A stretch of 64,000 nucleotides of DNA from Chryseobacterium sediminis (GTDB lineage: Bacteria > Bacteroidota > Bacteroidia > Flavobacteriales > Weeksellaceae): positions 372,001 through 436,000 of the forward strand of contig NZ_VUNZ01000003.1 in assembly GCF_008386505.1 (NCBI RefSeq). Direction: 5' to 3'. A program made the position numbers and the translations under genes. This document shows, one piece after another, positions 25,559-34,659 of the stretch. How positions within the stretch are numbered: the first letter of the stretch is position 1; every line of letters begins with the position of its first letter. Below the pieces are notes generated by a model. It did not search any database. It was not told the origin of the DNA and saw only the letters and a program-made list of their open reading frames with translations.

Positions 25559-26677
25559 ATGGAAAACAAGGGACAAACTACTCAAGATACTACATCAACT
25601 CAAACAGCATCTGCTGTAGAAAATAAGAAAAAGAAAAATAAGACCAATAAAATCAGAGCTATTATTTCCAATATTATTGTATTTCTGGTCATTGGCTTTG
25701 GATTATTCTGGTTAGTACGCAATTATTTCCATATTGGAAGTAAAACCTATACAGAAGCGGCTCAGGTAGAGGAATTTATCAATCCTATTAACACAAGGGT
25801 TTCAGCTTATATCAAAGAAATTAAATTCATTGAACATCAGCATGTAAAAAAAGGAGATACACTGGTTATTTTGGATGACCGTGAAATTCTTACTCAGCTG
25901 GGACAGGCTGAAGCCGCTTACCAGAATGCGATGGCACAAAGAACAGCAACAAGTTCTTCCGTGAACACAGTTTCCAACAATATCAACGTCATGCAGTCTA
26001 ATATTGCAGGAGCAAAAGCCAGATTATGGAATGCAGAACAGAACTTAAACAGATACAGAAATCTTTTAGCAGCTGAAGCAGTTACAAGACAACAATACGA
26101 TCAGGTAAAGACTGAATATGATGCGCAAAAGGCTGCTTATGAAACTTTAGTAAACCAAAAACAATCAGCAAACCTTTCTACTACCGAAGTGAAAAGCAAA
26201 CTGGGAATCAATGATGCTGAAATCAAAAGAACGAAATCTGCATTGGAAATGGCTAAGATCAATCTTTCATATACAGTTATTACCGCACCTTATGATGGAA
26301 TAATGGGAAGAAGAACCCTTTCTGAAGGTCAATTGATTCAGCCGGGACAGCAGGTGGCAACCATTGTGCTGAATGGTCAGAAATGGGTTACAGCCAACTT
26401 TTTAGAAAGTCAGATGCCAAATATTAAAATTGGTGAGAAAATATCTATGACAGCTGATGCTTTAGGCGGTAAAAAATTTGAAGGAGTAGTGACAGCTGTT
26501 TCAGCGGCTACCGGATCAAGATATTCAAGTGTGCCGACAGATAATTCTACCGGAAATTTCATTAAAGTACAGCAAAGAATTCCCGTAAGAATAGAGTTTA
26601 CAGCGTCCAACACAAAAGAAGATTTGGATAAACTGAGCGCAGGAATGAACATGAATGTGAATATTAATAAAGACTAA
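25559..26677 (+). CDS. HlyD/EmrA-type periplasmic adaptor
   Basis: 372 residues. A charged N-terminal tail (lysine cluster near 25-30) precedes a single membrane anchor (IISNIIVFLVIGFGLFWLV). The lipoyl half-motifs are VSAYIKEIKFIEHQHVKKGDTLVILDDRE and TVITAPYDGIMGRRTLSEGQLIQPGQQVATI. These flank a long coiled-coil hairpin (about 100-220, with LAAEAVTRQQYDQVKTEYDAQKAAYE). Layout is that of EmrA, the adaptor for MFS-type pumps, which agrees with the MFS gene downstream. Confidence 0.93.
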   Translation: MENKGQTTQDTTSTQTASAVENKKKKNKTNKIRAIISNIIVFLVIGFGLFWLVRNYFHIGSKTYTEAAQVEEFINPINTRVSAYIKEIKFIEHQHVKKGDTLVILDDREILTQLGQAEAAYQNAMAQRTATSSSVNTVSNNINVMQSNIAGAKARLWNAEQNLNRYRNLLAAEAVTRQQYDQVKTEYDAQKAAYETLVNQKQSANLSTTEVKSKLGINDAEIKRTKSALEMAKINLSYTVITAPYDGIMGRRTLSEGQLIQPGQQVATIVLNGQKWVTANFLESQMPNIKIGEKISMTADALGGKKFEGVVTAVSAATGSRYSSVPTDNSTGNFIKVQQRIPVRIEFTASNTKEDLDKLSAGMNMNVNINKD

Positions 26678-26689
26678 AAAGATCGAAGA

Positions 26690-26766
26690 TATCAGATTCC
26701 AGACATTATGTTTGTGGAAAAGCTAAGGTTATGTTGAAGGTCTGCCATCTGATATCTGAAATCTAC
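26690..26766. repeat. Intergenic ATCTGA repeat, copy 1
   Basis: Left block GATATCAGATTCCAGACAT and right block CATCTGATATCTGAAATC form an imperfect inverted repeat around a spacer. Related elements occur at 47525-47600 and 48600-48672. It lies inside the efflux operon between the adaptor and the MFS gene. Confidence 0.65.
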
Positions 26767-26779
26767 TACCTAAAAAATC

Positions 26780-28372
26780 ATGTACAACAAAGGATTATAT
26801 AGCGATTGGGTACCAAAACCCGTACAGCTCCTGCTGATTGTATTGCTGCTTGCTGTGGTAATGCCTATTGGTGGGGTTTATACAGGGAATATCAGCTATC
26901 TGACAGGAGGTACCGGTGCCATGACAGAATACTTCATGTGGGCTAACTATGCTACAACAATAGGAATGGGCGCCTGTATGCCCATTGTTCTCAGAATGAA
27001 AATGAGATTCAAAGTAAGAGATAAAATGGTGGCCTTACTCGTTATTCTCGCATTTCTAAACTTTGTGAATGCAACGACTCTGCAACCCATGGTTTTTGTA
27101 TTTACTTCCTTGTTGATCGGGTTTATGAAAATGATGATCACGATAGAGCTGTTTCTTCCGCTGATGATGATGATCGGAAACCGAGGAATGTTTTATGGCC
27201 TGTTCTACACATTTGTACTGGTGATGAATCAGGTCGCGACTTATTATGCTGCTGAAGTGGCTGTTTCTTACAACTGGCAGCAGTTTTATATTCTGACATC
27301 GGTTTTATGTTTGATATTGGCACTTATTCATTGGATTTTTATGCATAATAAATATTTTGCCCTGAAAGTACCATTACATTATATTGACTGGCTGAGTATT
27401 CTGCTTTTTATCTCCACCTTCATGTTTTCTGCCTATGTACTTTCTTTCGGGAAGCAGCAGGACTGGCTGAATTCCCAGAATATCGTCAATGCGAGCATTG
27501 CTGCTTTCACAAGTTTTGCATTGCTTACCATTCGCCAGCTGACGTTGAAGAGACCTTACCTTTCATTTAAAATATTTGCAAAGAATAATGTACAACATGG
27601 TCTGTTTATGTTAATCTGGCTGGGAATGTTTTTAGGAACTGCATCTATTCAGAATACATTTGCGGTAGGAGTTCTGGGATATGATTCGGTGACCAATGCG
27701 AGACTGAGTATGCTGATGATTCCCGGGATCATTCTGGCAGGAGGGATTGCCGTATTTTGGTTTAAAAAAGAGAAACCGTTGAGAATGTTCATTTTTTCAG
27801 GATTTGCAGCGATGATGGGATATGCGATTATCATGTACTTTTCTATGGTATTGGAATTCAATTATGAAAACTGGTATCTGCCAATGTTTCTGAAAGGCTA
27901 CGGAATGTGTGCATTATTTATCTCGGTATGGTTTTATACTTTGGATAAACTTGAAATGGATGATATGCTGGCTGCAATAGGGCTTGTCCTTGTTTGGAGA
28001 ACTTTCCTTGCAGTAGGTCTTTTTTCAGCAGTTTTTTCATGGTTTCAGTACCATTTCCAGGTAATTGCCATAGGAGATCTTGCGGTCTATATGGACGGGA
28101 TGACGATTACTCCTCAGAATGTAGCCTCCAATATGAAAGCAATTCAGCTGAATGCTATTATCATAGCAGGTAAAAAATTGTTTGGATATATTATTTTGGC
28201 TGGTCTTGGTGTCTTGGTGTATGTTCTTACTCATCATTTTGGAAGAGAACGTTTCCAGTATTTAAGATTTATTAGAGTTCTTGGCGGTAAATCTGTCATT
28301 GCAAGAAGAAGACTTCGTGAAAGAAAAAAATTATTAGAAGAAATAAAAGATGCTGCAGGGCCTGCAGTATAA
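26780..28372 (+). CDS. MFS drug-efflux transporter, DHA2 (EmrB-like) type
   Basis: 530 residues, about 14 membrane helices, the DHA2 count. A central cytoplasmic or periplasmic stretch (FGKQQDWLNSQN) between helices is typical of 14-helix drug transporters. The C terminus is basic (RRRLRERKK). With the TolC and EmrA-type genes it forms a complete MFS tripartite pump. The gap to the adaptor gene is 102 bp and is filled by an intergenic repeat. Closed by a strong terminator. Likely exports toxic organic compounds; the specificity cannot be read from sequence. Confidence 0.9.
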   Translation: MYNKGLYSDWVPKPVQLLLIVLLLAVVMPIGGVYTGNISYLTGGTGAMTEYFMWANYATTIGMGACMPIVLRMKMRFKVRDKMVALLVILAFLNFVNATTLQPMVFVFTSLLIGFMKMMITIELFLPLMMMIGNRGMFYGLFYTFVLVMNQVATYYAAEVAVSYNWQQFYILTSVLCLILALIHWIFMHNKYFALKVPLHYIDWLSILLFISTFMFSAYVLSFGKQQDWLNSQNIVNASIAAFTSFALLTIRQLTLKRPYLSFKIFAKNNVQHGLFMLIWLGMFLGTASIQNTFAVGVLGYDSVTNARLSMLMIPGIILAGGIAVFWFKKEKPLRMFIFSGFAAMMGYAIIMYFSMVLEFNYENWYLPMFLKGYGMCALFISVWFYTLDKLEMDDMLAAIGLVLVWRTFLAVGLFSAVFSWFQYHFQVIAIGDLAVYMDGMTITPQNVASNMKAIQLNAIIIAGKKLFGYIILAGLGVLVYVLTHHFGRERFQYLRFIRVLGGKSVIARRRLRERKKLLEEIKDAAGPAV

Positions 28373-28394
28373 AAGATAACCTTGTTTTTCACCA

Positions 28395-28436
28395 GTAGAA
28401 TCCCGGATCTGTAAAGACCGGGATTCTACGCTTTTT
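28395..28436 (+). terminator. Terminator of the efflux operon
   Basis: Perfect 12-bp stem (GTAGAATCCCGG 28395-28406 with 28418-28429), 11-nt loop, then GCTTTTT. Confidence 0.87.
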
Positions 28437-28527
28437 AGAGGTATTCAGACGATAGCGAAAGTGGCTCAACCATGAACAGGCAGTCATGTCAAAAAAATGA
28501 GCAATCAGTAACATTAAGTTCAAAACT

Positions 28528-28558
28528 TTGAACTTTGCCCCCCGAAGCCTTATCTTTG
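28528..28558 (+). promoter_or_regulatory. Promoter of the methyltransferase gene
   Basis: -33 TTG at 28528-28530, 20-bp spacer, -7 TATCTTTG at 28551-28558, and only 4 nt to the ATG at 28563. Predicted leaderless transcript. Confidence 0.72.
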
Positions 28559-28562
28559 CCTC

Positions 28563-29267
28563 ATGAAAGATTTAATGGGCAGAGCGATCTGGGATTATTA
28601 CCACAATGAAAATCCGGAGGATCTGCAGACTGAAACATCAATTTCTGAGCTGGATGAACTTCCGGTAGAATATTTATTCAGAGATTTTGAAGACATGAAT
28701 GATATTGAGCAGAAAGCACTGGAATTATCTGAAGGAAAAGTTCTGGACATCGGAGCTGGGGCAGGTTCTCATGCTTTATATCTTCAGAATGAAAGAAATC
28801 TTGATGTAACAGCATTGGATATTTCACCAAAATCTATTGAAGTCTGTCAGCTGAGAGGAATTAAAAAAGCAGTTTGCAAAAATATGCTTGACTTTTCAGG
28901 TGAGACTTTTGATACCATTTTATTACTAATGAACGGTACCGGTGTTTTTGAAAGTCTTGCGAAAATTGATACTTATCTTCAGAAACTCTACACCTTGTTA
29001 GATGATAAAGGACAGATACTGATCGACAGTACAGATATCCTTTATATGTTTGACCGTGATAAGGATGGTGGAATATATATTCCTGCAGGAGGATATTATG
29101 GAGAACTGGATTATGTAGTTCATTATAAAGGTGAATCTGAAGAACCAATTACCTGGCTGTATCTTGACTTTAATACCTTGAAAAATGCTGCTGAAAATAA
29201 CGGCTTTAAAATAGAAAGAGTATTGAAGGACGAAGATTCTTACCTGGCAAAGCTCATTAAGAAGTAA
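28563..29267 (+). CDS. Class I SAM-dependent methyltransferase
   Basis: 234 residues. SAM-binding motif I VLDIGAGAGSHALYLQ (about 60-75) and motif II VTALDIS are clear, then MLDFSGETFDTILLLMNGTGVFE. No substrate-specific domain is recognised, so the methyl acceptor (small molecule, protein or lipid) is unknown. Single gene with a compact promoter whose -7 element ends 4 nt before the ATG; the 3-prime side is an intergenic repeat. Confidence 0.88.
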   Translation: MKDLMGRAIWDYYHNENPEDLQTETSISELDELPVEYLFRDFEDMNDIEQKALELSEGKVLDIGAGAGSHALYLQNERNLDVTALDISPKSIEVCQLRGIKKAVCKNMLDFSGETFDTILLLMNGTGVFESLAKIDTYLQKLYTLLDDKGQILIDSTDILYMFDRDKDGGIYIPAGGYYGELDYVVHYKGESEEPITWLYLDFNTLKNAAENNGFKIERVLKDEDSYLAKLIKK

Positions 29268-29275
29268 TTTACAAT

Positions 29276-29342
29276 GTCATTGCGAGCTGAAAGCGAAGCA
29301 ATCTCAACAAATAATACATTGTCATTCTGTGAACAGGATGGC
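29276..29342. repeat. Intergenic repeat of the TGTCATTGCGAGC type
   Basis: Reads TGTCATTGCGAGCTGAAAGC, then GAAGCAATCTCAAC, then TTGTCATTCTG. This element type (GTCATTGCGAGC ... GAAGCAATCTC) is familiar from many intergenic sites in Chryseobacterium and related genomes. Only one copy is seen in this window. Confidence 0.55.
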
Positions 29343-29354
29343 AATTTTTGTTTT

Positions 29355-29450
29355 TTATACAGCCTCCGGAACAAAGCGGTCGCCTTCTTTTAAATATCCC
29401 TCTAATTCCTGATTGGAAAACTTTCTTAAAACATTTTTATTAATCCATAA
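29355..29450 (-). pseudogene. Possible C-terminal remnant of a lost gene
   Basis: On the minus strand the frame ending at TAA 29355-29357 reads NKNVLRKFSNQELEGYL then KEGDRFVPEAV. This is protein-like and similar to the short 'LSxxELxxYL...YVPEAV' stretches found in Bacteroidota membrane proteins. There is no start codon and the frame runs back into the metG terminator, so it is at most a remnant of about 30 codons. Confidence 0.35.
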
Positions 29451-29454
29451 GCTA

Positions 29455-29490
29455 TATATAAAAGAAAGGCTGTCTCTAATGAAACAGCCT
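29455..29490 (-). terminator. Terminator of metG
   Basis: AGGCTGT (29467-29473) pairs with ACAGCCT (29484-29490), 10-nt loop; on the minus strand followed by TTCTTTTAT. Confidence 0.78.
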
Positions 29491-29512
29491 GTGATCTTTA
29501 TAAGGATTTTAA

Positions 29513-31549
29513 TTATCCGATCTCAATACCGTTTTCAACATTACTGTCGTCCGGTGTTACGAAAGATAGTTTTCCGTCTGGTTTTGTTGTTAATAATAAC
29601 ATTCCCTGAGATTCAATTCCTCTGATTTTTCTTGGAGCAAGGTTCAACAGGATCATTACCTGCTTACCGATTACTTCCTCAGGAGTGAAGCTCTCTGCAA
29701 TCCCGGAAACAACAGTCCTTACATCTACTCCTGTATCTACAGTAAGTTTTAATAATTTATCTGCTTTTTCTACTTTTTCAGCTTCTGTAATGGTTGCTGT
29801 TCTAAGGTCTATTTTAGTAAAGTCATCAAACGTGATCTCTTCTTTCATAGGGTTTGCGTTAGGGTTTGTTTTTTTATTGTTTTGTTTAGTGTTTTCCAGC
29901 TTTTGGATTTGAGCTTCAATGACATCGTCTTCGATTTTTGAGAAAAGAAGAGATGATTCGTTGATTTTATGCCCTGTTTCAATTAAAACGGCATGATTTT
30001 CAATCGTATTCCAGTCTTTCTTTTCAACGTTGAACATGTTCAACAGCTTTTCAGAGCTGAAAGGCATGAAAGGTTCACATAATTGAGCTAAAGCAACGGC
30101 TATTTGTGCCCCAACAAATAAAGATTGTGCAGCTTTTTCTGGATTGTCCTTAATGGTTTTCCAAGGTTCTTCTGTCTGAAGGTATTGATTTCCAAAACGA
30201 GCTAGGTTCATCAATGCAGTTAATGAATTTCTGAATTCGTAATTTTCAAGGAACCCTGAGATTTCTTTTGCTGACTTATTTATTTCTTGTAGTTCAGGAC
30301 TGTTGGCATCTCCTTGTGGAACAACACCATCATAATACTTATGAATAAGAACGGCAACTCTGTTGATGAAGTTTCCGAAGATACCTACCAATTCAGAATT
30401 ATTCTTAGTCTGGAAATCCTTCCATGTAAAGTTATTATCTTTTGTTTCCGGAGCAGATGATAGAAGAGCATATCTTAATACATCCTGTTGTCCCGGGAAG
30501 TCTTCTACATATTCATGAGCCCATACCGCCCAGTTTCTTGAAGTGGAGATCTTATCGTTCTCCAGGTTCAGGAATTCAAAAGCAGGAACATTTTTAGGCA
30601 TAATATAATCTCCGTGAGCCTTCATCATCGCAGGGAAAATAATACAGTGGAATACAATATTATCCTTTCCGATAAAGTGTACCAAGTCACTGCTTTCACT
30701 TTGCCAGTAATCTTTCCAGTCTTTTCCGTTCTTCTCAGCCCATTCTTTGGTGAAAGAAATATAACCGATTGGAGCATCAAACCATACATATAATACTTTT
30801 CCTTCTGCATTCGGAAGCGGAACCGGAACACCCCAGTTCAGGTCTCTGGTCATGGCACGAGGCTTAAGGCCGTCATTCAGCCATGATTTCACCTGTCCGT
30901 ATACATTAGGCTTCCAATCATCTTTATGGCCTTCAATGATCCACTCATTTAAGAAGTCTTCATATTCGTTTAATGGCAGATACCAGTTTTTAGTTTCTTT
31001 AAGAATAGGAACATTTCCGCTAAGCATTGATTTCGGGTTGATCAGCTCAGAAGGAGAAAGGGTAGAGCCACATTTCTCACATTGGTCACCGTAAGCATTT
31101 TCGTTACCACAATTAGGACATGTTCCTACAATGTAACGGTCAGCAAGGAATTCTCCTGCCTGCTCATCAAAATACTGCTCAGAAACTTCTTCTGTGAATT
31201 TTCCTTTTTCGTATAAAACCTTAAAGAAATCCTGACTGGTTTCATAATGGTTTTTAGACGTTGTTCTTGAATATTCATCAAATGAAATTCCCAGATCAGC
31301 AAAAGATTTTTTAATGATCCCGTGATATTTGTCAACAATATCCTGAGGAGTAACTCCTTCTTTTTTAGCTCTTATGGTAATAGGAATTCCGTGTTCATCC
31401 GAACCACAGATAAACGCTACATCTTTTCCTAATCTTCTCTGAAATCTTGCGTAAACATCCGCAGGAATATAAACACCTGCCAAATGTCCTATATGAACCG
31501 GCCCGTTTGCATAAGGCAAAGCTGCCGTAATCATCTTTCTGTTTGACAT
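29513..31549 (-). CDS. metG: Methionyl-tRNA synthetase with C-terminal tRNA-binding domain
   Basis: 678 residues. Class I motifs: the HIGH sequence itself (His19-Ile-Gly-His22 in GPVHIGHLAG) and a KMSKS variant KISTS in ENDKISTSRNW. A zinc knuckle with four cysteines (CPNCGN ... CEKCG, near 139-157) marks the E. coli-like MetG1 type. After a Lys/Asn-rich linker (about 560-575) comes an EMAP/Trbp111-like OB fold (DFTKIDLRTATITEAEKVEKADKLL ... LAPRKIRGIESQGMLL), which dimerises and binds tRNA. Single gene, own terminator. Confidence 0.97.
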   Translation of the reverse strand: MSNRKMITAALPYANGPVHIGHLAGVYIPADVYARFQRRLGKDVAFICGSDEHGIPITIRAKKEGVTPQDIVDKYHGIIKKSFADLGISFDEYSRTTSKNHYETSQDFFKVLYEKGKFTEEVSEQYFDEQAGEFLADRYIVGTCPNCGNENAYGDQCEKCGSTLSPSELINPKSMLSGNVPILKETKNWYLPLNEYEDFLNEWIIEGHKDDWKPNVYGQVKSWLNDGLKPRAMTRDLNWGVPVPLPNAEGKVLYVWFDAPIGYISFTKEWAEKNGKDWKDYWQSESSDLVHFIGKDNIVFHCIIFPAMMKAHGDYIMPKNVPAFEFLNLENDKISTSRNWAVWAHEYVEDFPGQQDVLRYALLSSAPETKDNNFTWKDFQTKNNSELVGIFGNFINRVAVLIHKYYDGVVPQGDANSPELQEINKSAKEISGFLENYEFRNSLTALMNLARFGNQYLQTEEPWKTIKDNPEKAAQSLFVGAQIAVALAQLCEPFMPFSSEKLLNMFNVEKKDWNTIENHAVLIETGHKINESSLLFSKIEDDVIEAQIQKLENTKQNNKKTNPNANPMKEEITFDDFTKIDLRTATITEAEKVEKADKLLKLTVDTGVDVRTVVSGIAESFTPEEVIGKQVMILLNLAPRKIRGIESQGMLLLTTKPDGKLSFVTPDDSNVENGIEIG

Positions 31550-31656
31550 TTATAGTAAAGTTTTGACTACAAAGATAAGGAATATCTGTTGAATACCGCT
31601 ATTGAAGGTATTATTATGCCGAAGAATGCTTTTTTTAAAGGTTGAATATGAATTTA

Positions 31657-31713
31657 AGTTAAACGGTTGTTTAACTAAATATCAATTTAATATAAATGTT
31701 ATGCAATGCATAA
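31657..31713. promoter_or_regulatory. Two inverted repeats in the susC leader
   Basis: The 330-bp region 31550-31879 upstream of susC holds AGTTAAAC-GGTT-GTTTAACT (31657-31676, perfect 8-bp arms) and TTATGCA-A-TGCATAA (31699-31713, perfect 7-bp arms). Both are candidate operators for a sugar-responsive regulator. No clear -7/-33 pair was found here. The leader after 31800 is A-rich. Confidence 0.5.
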
Positions 31714-31879
31714 GACGGTGCAAATTATTGAAATCTAAAAAACTAACTAAAATGCGTTTCGTAATATACATAATTTTAACTTAAATTATATTAAAATTAC
31801 AATAATTCTAATTTTTTTTTAAATTGCGAGTCTGGCTTAAGGCCAAAACGAGACTTAAAAAACGAAACTATAAAAAAAT

Positions 31880-34654
31880 ATGATTGTGAATAATTTTACA
31901 ACAGTATTGAAAATTGCACCTGCTTTTTTATTGGCCAGTACAATAATGCACGCGCAGAAAAAAGACTCTGTTCCTCAGGAGAAGAAAATTGAGGAAGTTG
32001 TATTAATCGGGTATGGAAAGCAGAAGAAATCTGATCTTACCGGTTCTATAACTTCGGTCACGGCCAAAGACTTCAACGGAGGAGCAACTTCTGCCGGGCA
32101 ACTAATCCAAGGGAAAACTCCAGGAGTTCAGATTACAAATAGTAGTGGAGCACCTGGCTCCGGAACTAAAATAAGAATTAGAGGAACATCTTCCTTAAAC
32201 GGTGAAAACTCACCATTAATAGTTATTGATGGTGTACCACAGGATTTTTCCGGAGTAAATGGAGCATCAGACCCTCTATCACTTATTAATCCAAATGATA
32301 TAGAGAGTTTTGATATTCTAAAAGATGCTTCAGCTACAGCTATTTATGGTAACAGAGCTTCAAACGGGGTAATTTTAATTACTACAAAGAAAGGAACTGC
32401 AGGTAAATTTAAAGTGAATTTTTCAACACTTACCTCTGTTTCAACAAAAATGGATAATGTAGACGTTCTGAATGCTGACCAGTATAGATCATTTGTGAAT
32501 GATTTGGCAAAAACAAATGCTGCTGTTGCAACCAATGCATCAAGACTGGGCAATGCTAATACCAATTGGCAGGATCAGATTTATCAGAAAGCATGGGGAA
32601 CAGATAATAACCTTGCCTTCTCAGGAGGAGTTAAATGGTTACCATACCGTTTATCACTTGGATATAATGATCAGAATGGTATTGTAAAAACAAACTCATT
32701 CAGAAGAACATCGGTGGGGCTAAATTTAAATCCTAAGTTTTTTGATAATCACCTTACCGTAAATGTTAATGCAAAAGGTACTTTTACAGACAATAGATTT
32801 GTTGATGGAGGAGTAATTAAGGCTGCTACTTATTTTGATCCGACTCAGCCTGTATATTCAGGAAATCCAAATTATGGAGGATTTTATGAATGGACAGATC
32901 CTAATAATAATGTTACCGGGCTTAATGTAAATGGTACATCCAATCCATTAGGTCTTTTGAATGGGGTGCATGACGTGTCTTCTGTTTGGAGAGGTTTAGG
33001 AAACATTCAATTGGATTATAAACTACACTTCCTGCCTGATCTGCATGTAAATGTTAACGCAGGATATGATTATTCTAAGAGTAACGGAGCAAAAACTGTA
33101 AGTCCTATTTATAGAGCTGGTATCGTTGATTTGGGAACCTATAACCAATATACGATGGAGAAAAAGAATAAATTGTTGGAAACATATTTAAATTATTTAA
33201 AAACAATTACTTCTATTTCTACTACAGTTGATCTTACAGCAGGTTATGCATATCAGGATTTTCATACAATTATTCCTGGTTCTACTACTCTTAAGGGAAG
33301 AGGACAGAATACCTTTACCAATGACTTTGAAACCAAAAATGTACTTCTGTCATTCTATGGAAGAGGAATCTTTACAATAGCTAATAAGTATATCCTTTCT
33401 GCTTCAATCAGAAGAGATGGATCTTCAAGATTTTATAATGGTACAAAAAGTAATGTTTGGGGGAATTTCCCTGGAGTATCCGTTGCCTGGAAAATTAATG
33501 AAGAAAACTTCCTGAAAGATACTGGTATTAATACTTTAAAATTAAGAGCTGGCTGGGGGAAAACAGGACAACAGGAACTTCCTGCACTGGATACCAATAA
33601 ACCGAGAAACTACCCATCTTATGCTGCTTATAATTTAAGTTCCAGCGGAGCTGAATATCAGTTTGGAGATCAGTTCTTCTTTATGATGAGACCGGAGATC
33701 TACAACCCTAATCTGGGCTGGGAAATTACAACAACGAAAAACGCTGGTATCGATTTTGGCTTTGCAAAAAATAGAATCACAGGTTCCATTGACGTGTACC
33801 AGAAAGATACAAAAGATCTGATAGTAGATTCACCCATTGCAGCAGGAGATTTAAGTAATCATAACTTATTGAATGTAGGGAATATGCAGACAAAGGGTAT
33901 TGAAGCTGCTATTACATTTATTCCGATAAAAAGAGAGAACACTACATGGGAAGTATCCTTTAATGCTACACACTACAAATCAAAAATTACCAAACTGATT
34001 AACGGAGCGGACGATACTTATAGAATTTTGGTAGGTGGTATTGAAGGAGGTGTTAATAACACAATTCAGGCTCACACCGTAGGTCGTCAGCCTAATGCAT
34101 TCTATGTATTCCAACAGGTTTATGATGCTAATGGAAAACCTTTGGATGGGGTATATTTAGATAGAAACGGAGATGGTAAAATTGATGTTAATGACAGATA
34201 TTATTATAAGTCTACACAGCCTGATGCTATTATAGGATTTAATACCAAGTTTTCACATAATAATTGGGATATTGGTTTAAGTGCAAGAGCTGTATTAGGA
34301 AATTATGTGTATAATAATGCTGCTTCCAATAGTTCTATTCAATCATTAACCACCAATAATTATCTGCAGAATACATATTCTACAGCAGCAGATTATAGAT
34401 TTTCAAGCCCTCAGTATTTCTCTGACCTTTTTGTAGAAAATGCTTCATTCTTTAGATTAGATAATATCAATGCCGGATATAATTTTAAAGATGTTTTCTA
34501 TAAAGGTAGTAATGTTAGAGTATATGCAATGCTGCAAAATGTGTTTGTGATTACCAAATATTCGGGGATAGATCCTGAAGTTTTTGGAAACATTGACAAT
34601 GGATATTATCAAATGCCAAAAGTATATTCTTTAGGGTTTAACTTTCAATTTTAA
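31880..34654 (+). CDS. SusC-like TonB-dependent transporter (starch/maltodextrin locus)
   Basis: 924 residues, outer membrane. The signal peptide ends near HAQ (residue 26). A TonB box-like EEVVLIGYG lies at 38-46, then the plug domain (DLTGSITSVTAKDF ... LIQGKTPGVQITNSSGAPGSGTKIRIRGTSSLNG, ... NPNDIESFDILKDASATAIYGNRASNGVILITTKKG) and a beta-barrel ending in the aromatic SLGFNFQF. Unlike many SusC proteins it lacks the N-terminal carboxypeptidase-regulatory-like domain. It leads a run with susD-, susE-like and GH97 genes (5 and 18 bp gaps), so imports malto-oligosaccharides in complex with SusD. Confidence 0.95.
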   Translation: MIVNNFTTVLKIAPAFLLASTIMHAQKKDSVPQEKKIEEVVLIGYGKQKKSDLTGSITSVTAKDFNGGATSAGQLIQGKTPGVQITNSSGAPGSGTKIRIRGTSSLNGENSPLIVIDGVPQDFSGVNGASDPLSLINPNDIESFDILKDASATAIYGNRASNGVILITTKKGTAGKFKVNFSTLTSVSTKMDNVDVLNADQYRSFVNDLAKTNAAVATNASRLGNANTNWQDQIYQKAWGTDNNLAFSGGVKWLPYRLSLGYNDQNGIVKTNSFRRTSVGLNLNPKFFDNHLTVNVNAKGTFTDNRFVDGGVIKAATYFDPTQPVYSGNPNYGGFYEWTDPNNNVTGLNVNGTSNPLGLLNGVHDVSSVWRGLGNIQLDYKLHFLPDLHVNVNAGYDYSKSNGAKTVSPIYRAGIVDLGTYNQYTMEKKNKLLETYLNYLKTITSISTTVDLTAGYAYQDFHTIIPGSTTLKGRGQNTFTNDFETKNVLLSFYGRGIFTIANKYILSASIRRDGSSRFYNGTKSNVWGNFPGVSVAWKINEENFLKDTGINTLKLRAGWGKTGQQELPALDTNKPRNYPSYAAYNLSSSGAEYQFGDQFFFMMRPEIYNPNLGWEITTTKNAGIDFGFAKNRITGSIDVYQKDTKDLIVDSPIAAGDLSNHNLLNVGNMQTKGIEAAITFIPIKRENTTWEVSFNATHYKSKITKLINGADDTYRILVGGIEGGVNNTIQAHTVGRQPNAFYVFQQVYDANGKPLDGVYLDRNGDGKIDVNDRYYYKSTQPDAIIGFNTKFSHNNWDIGLSARAVLGNYVYNNAASNSSIQSLTTNNYLQNTYSTAADYRFSSPQYFSDLFVENASFFRLDNINAGYNFKDVFYKGSNVRVYAMLQNVFVITKYSGIDPEVFGNIDNGYYQMPKVYSLGFNFQF

Positions 34655-34659
34655 GAGAA

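Noticed and set aside
26690..26766. Short repeated words that could suggest a CRISPR array
   Set aside because: The repeats are imperfect, inverted and lack regular spacers; the related copies are scattered, and no cas gene is present.
29276..29342. Possible tRNA or small structured RNA in the methyltransferase-metG gap
   Set aside because: No cloverleaf can be drawn and the sequence matches a known style of dispersed intergenic repeat.
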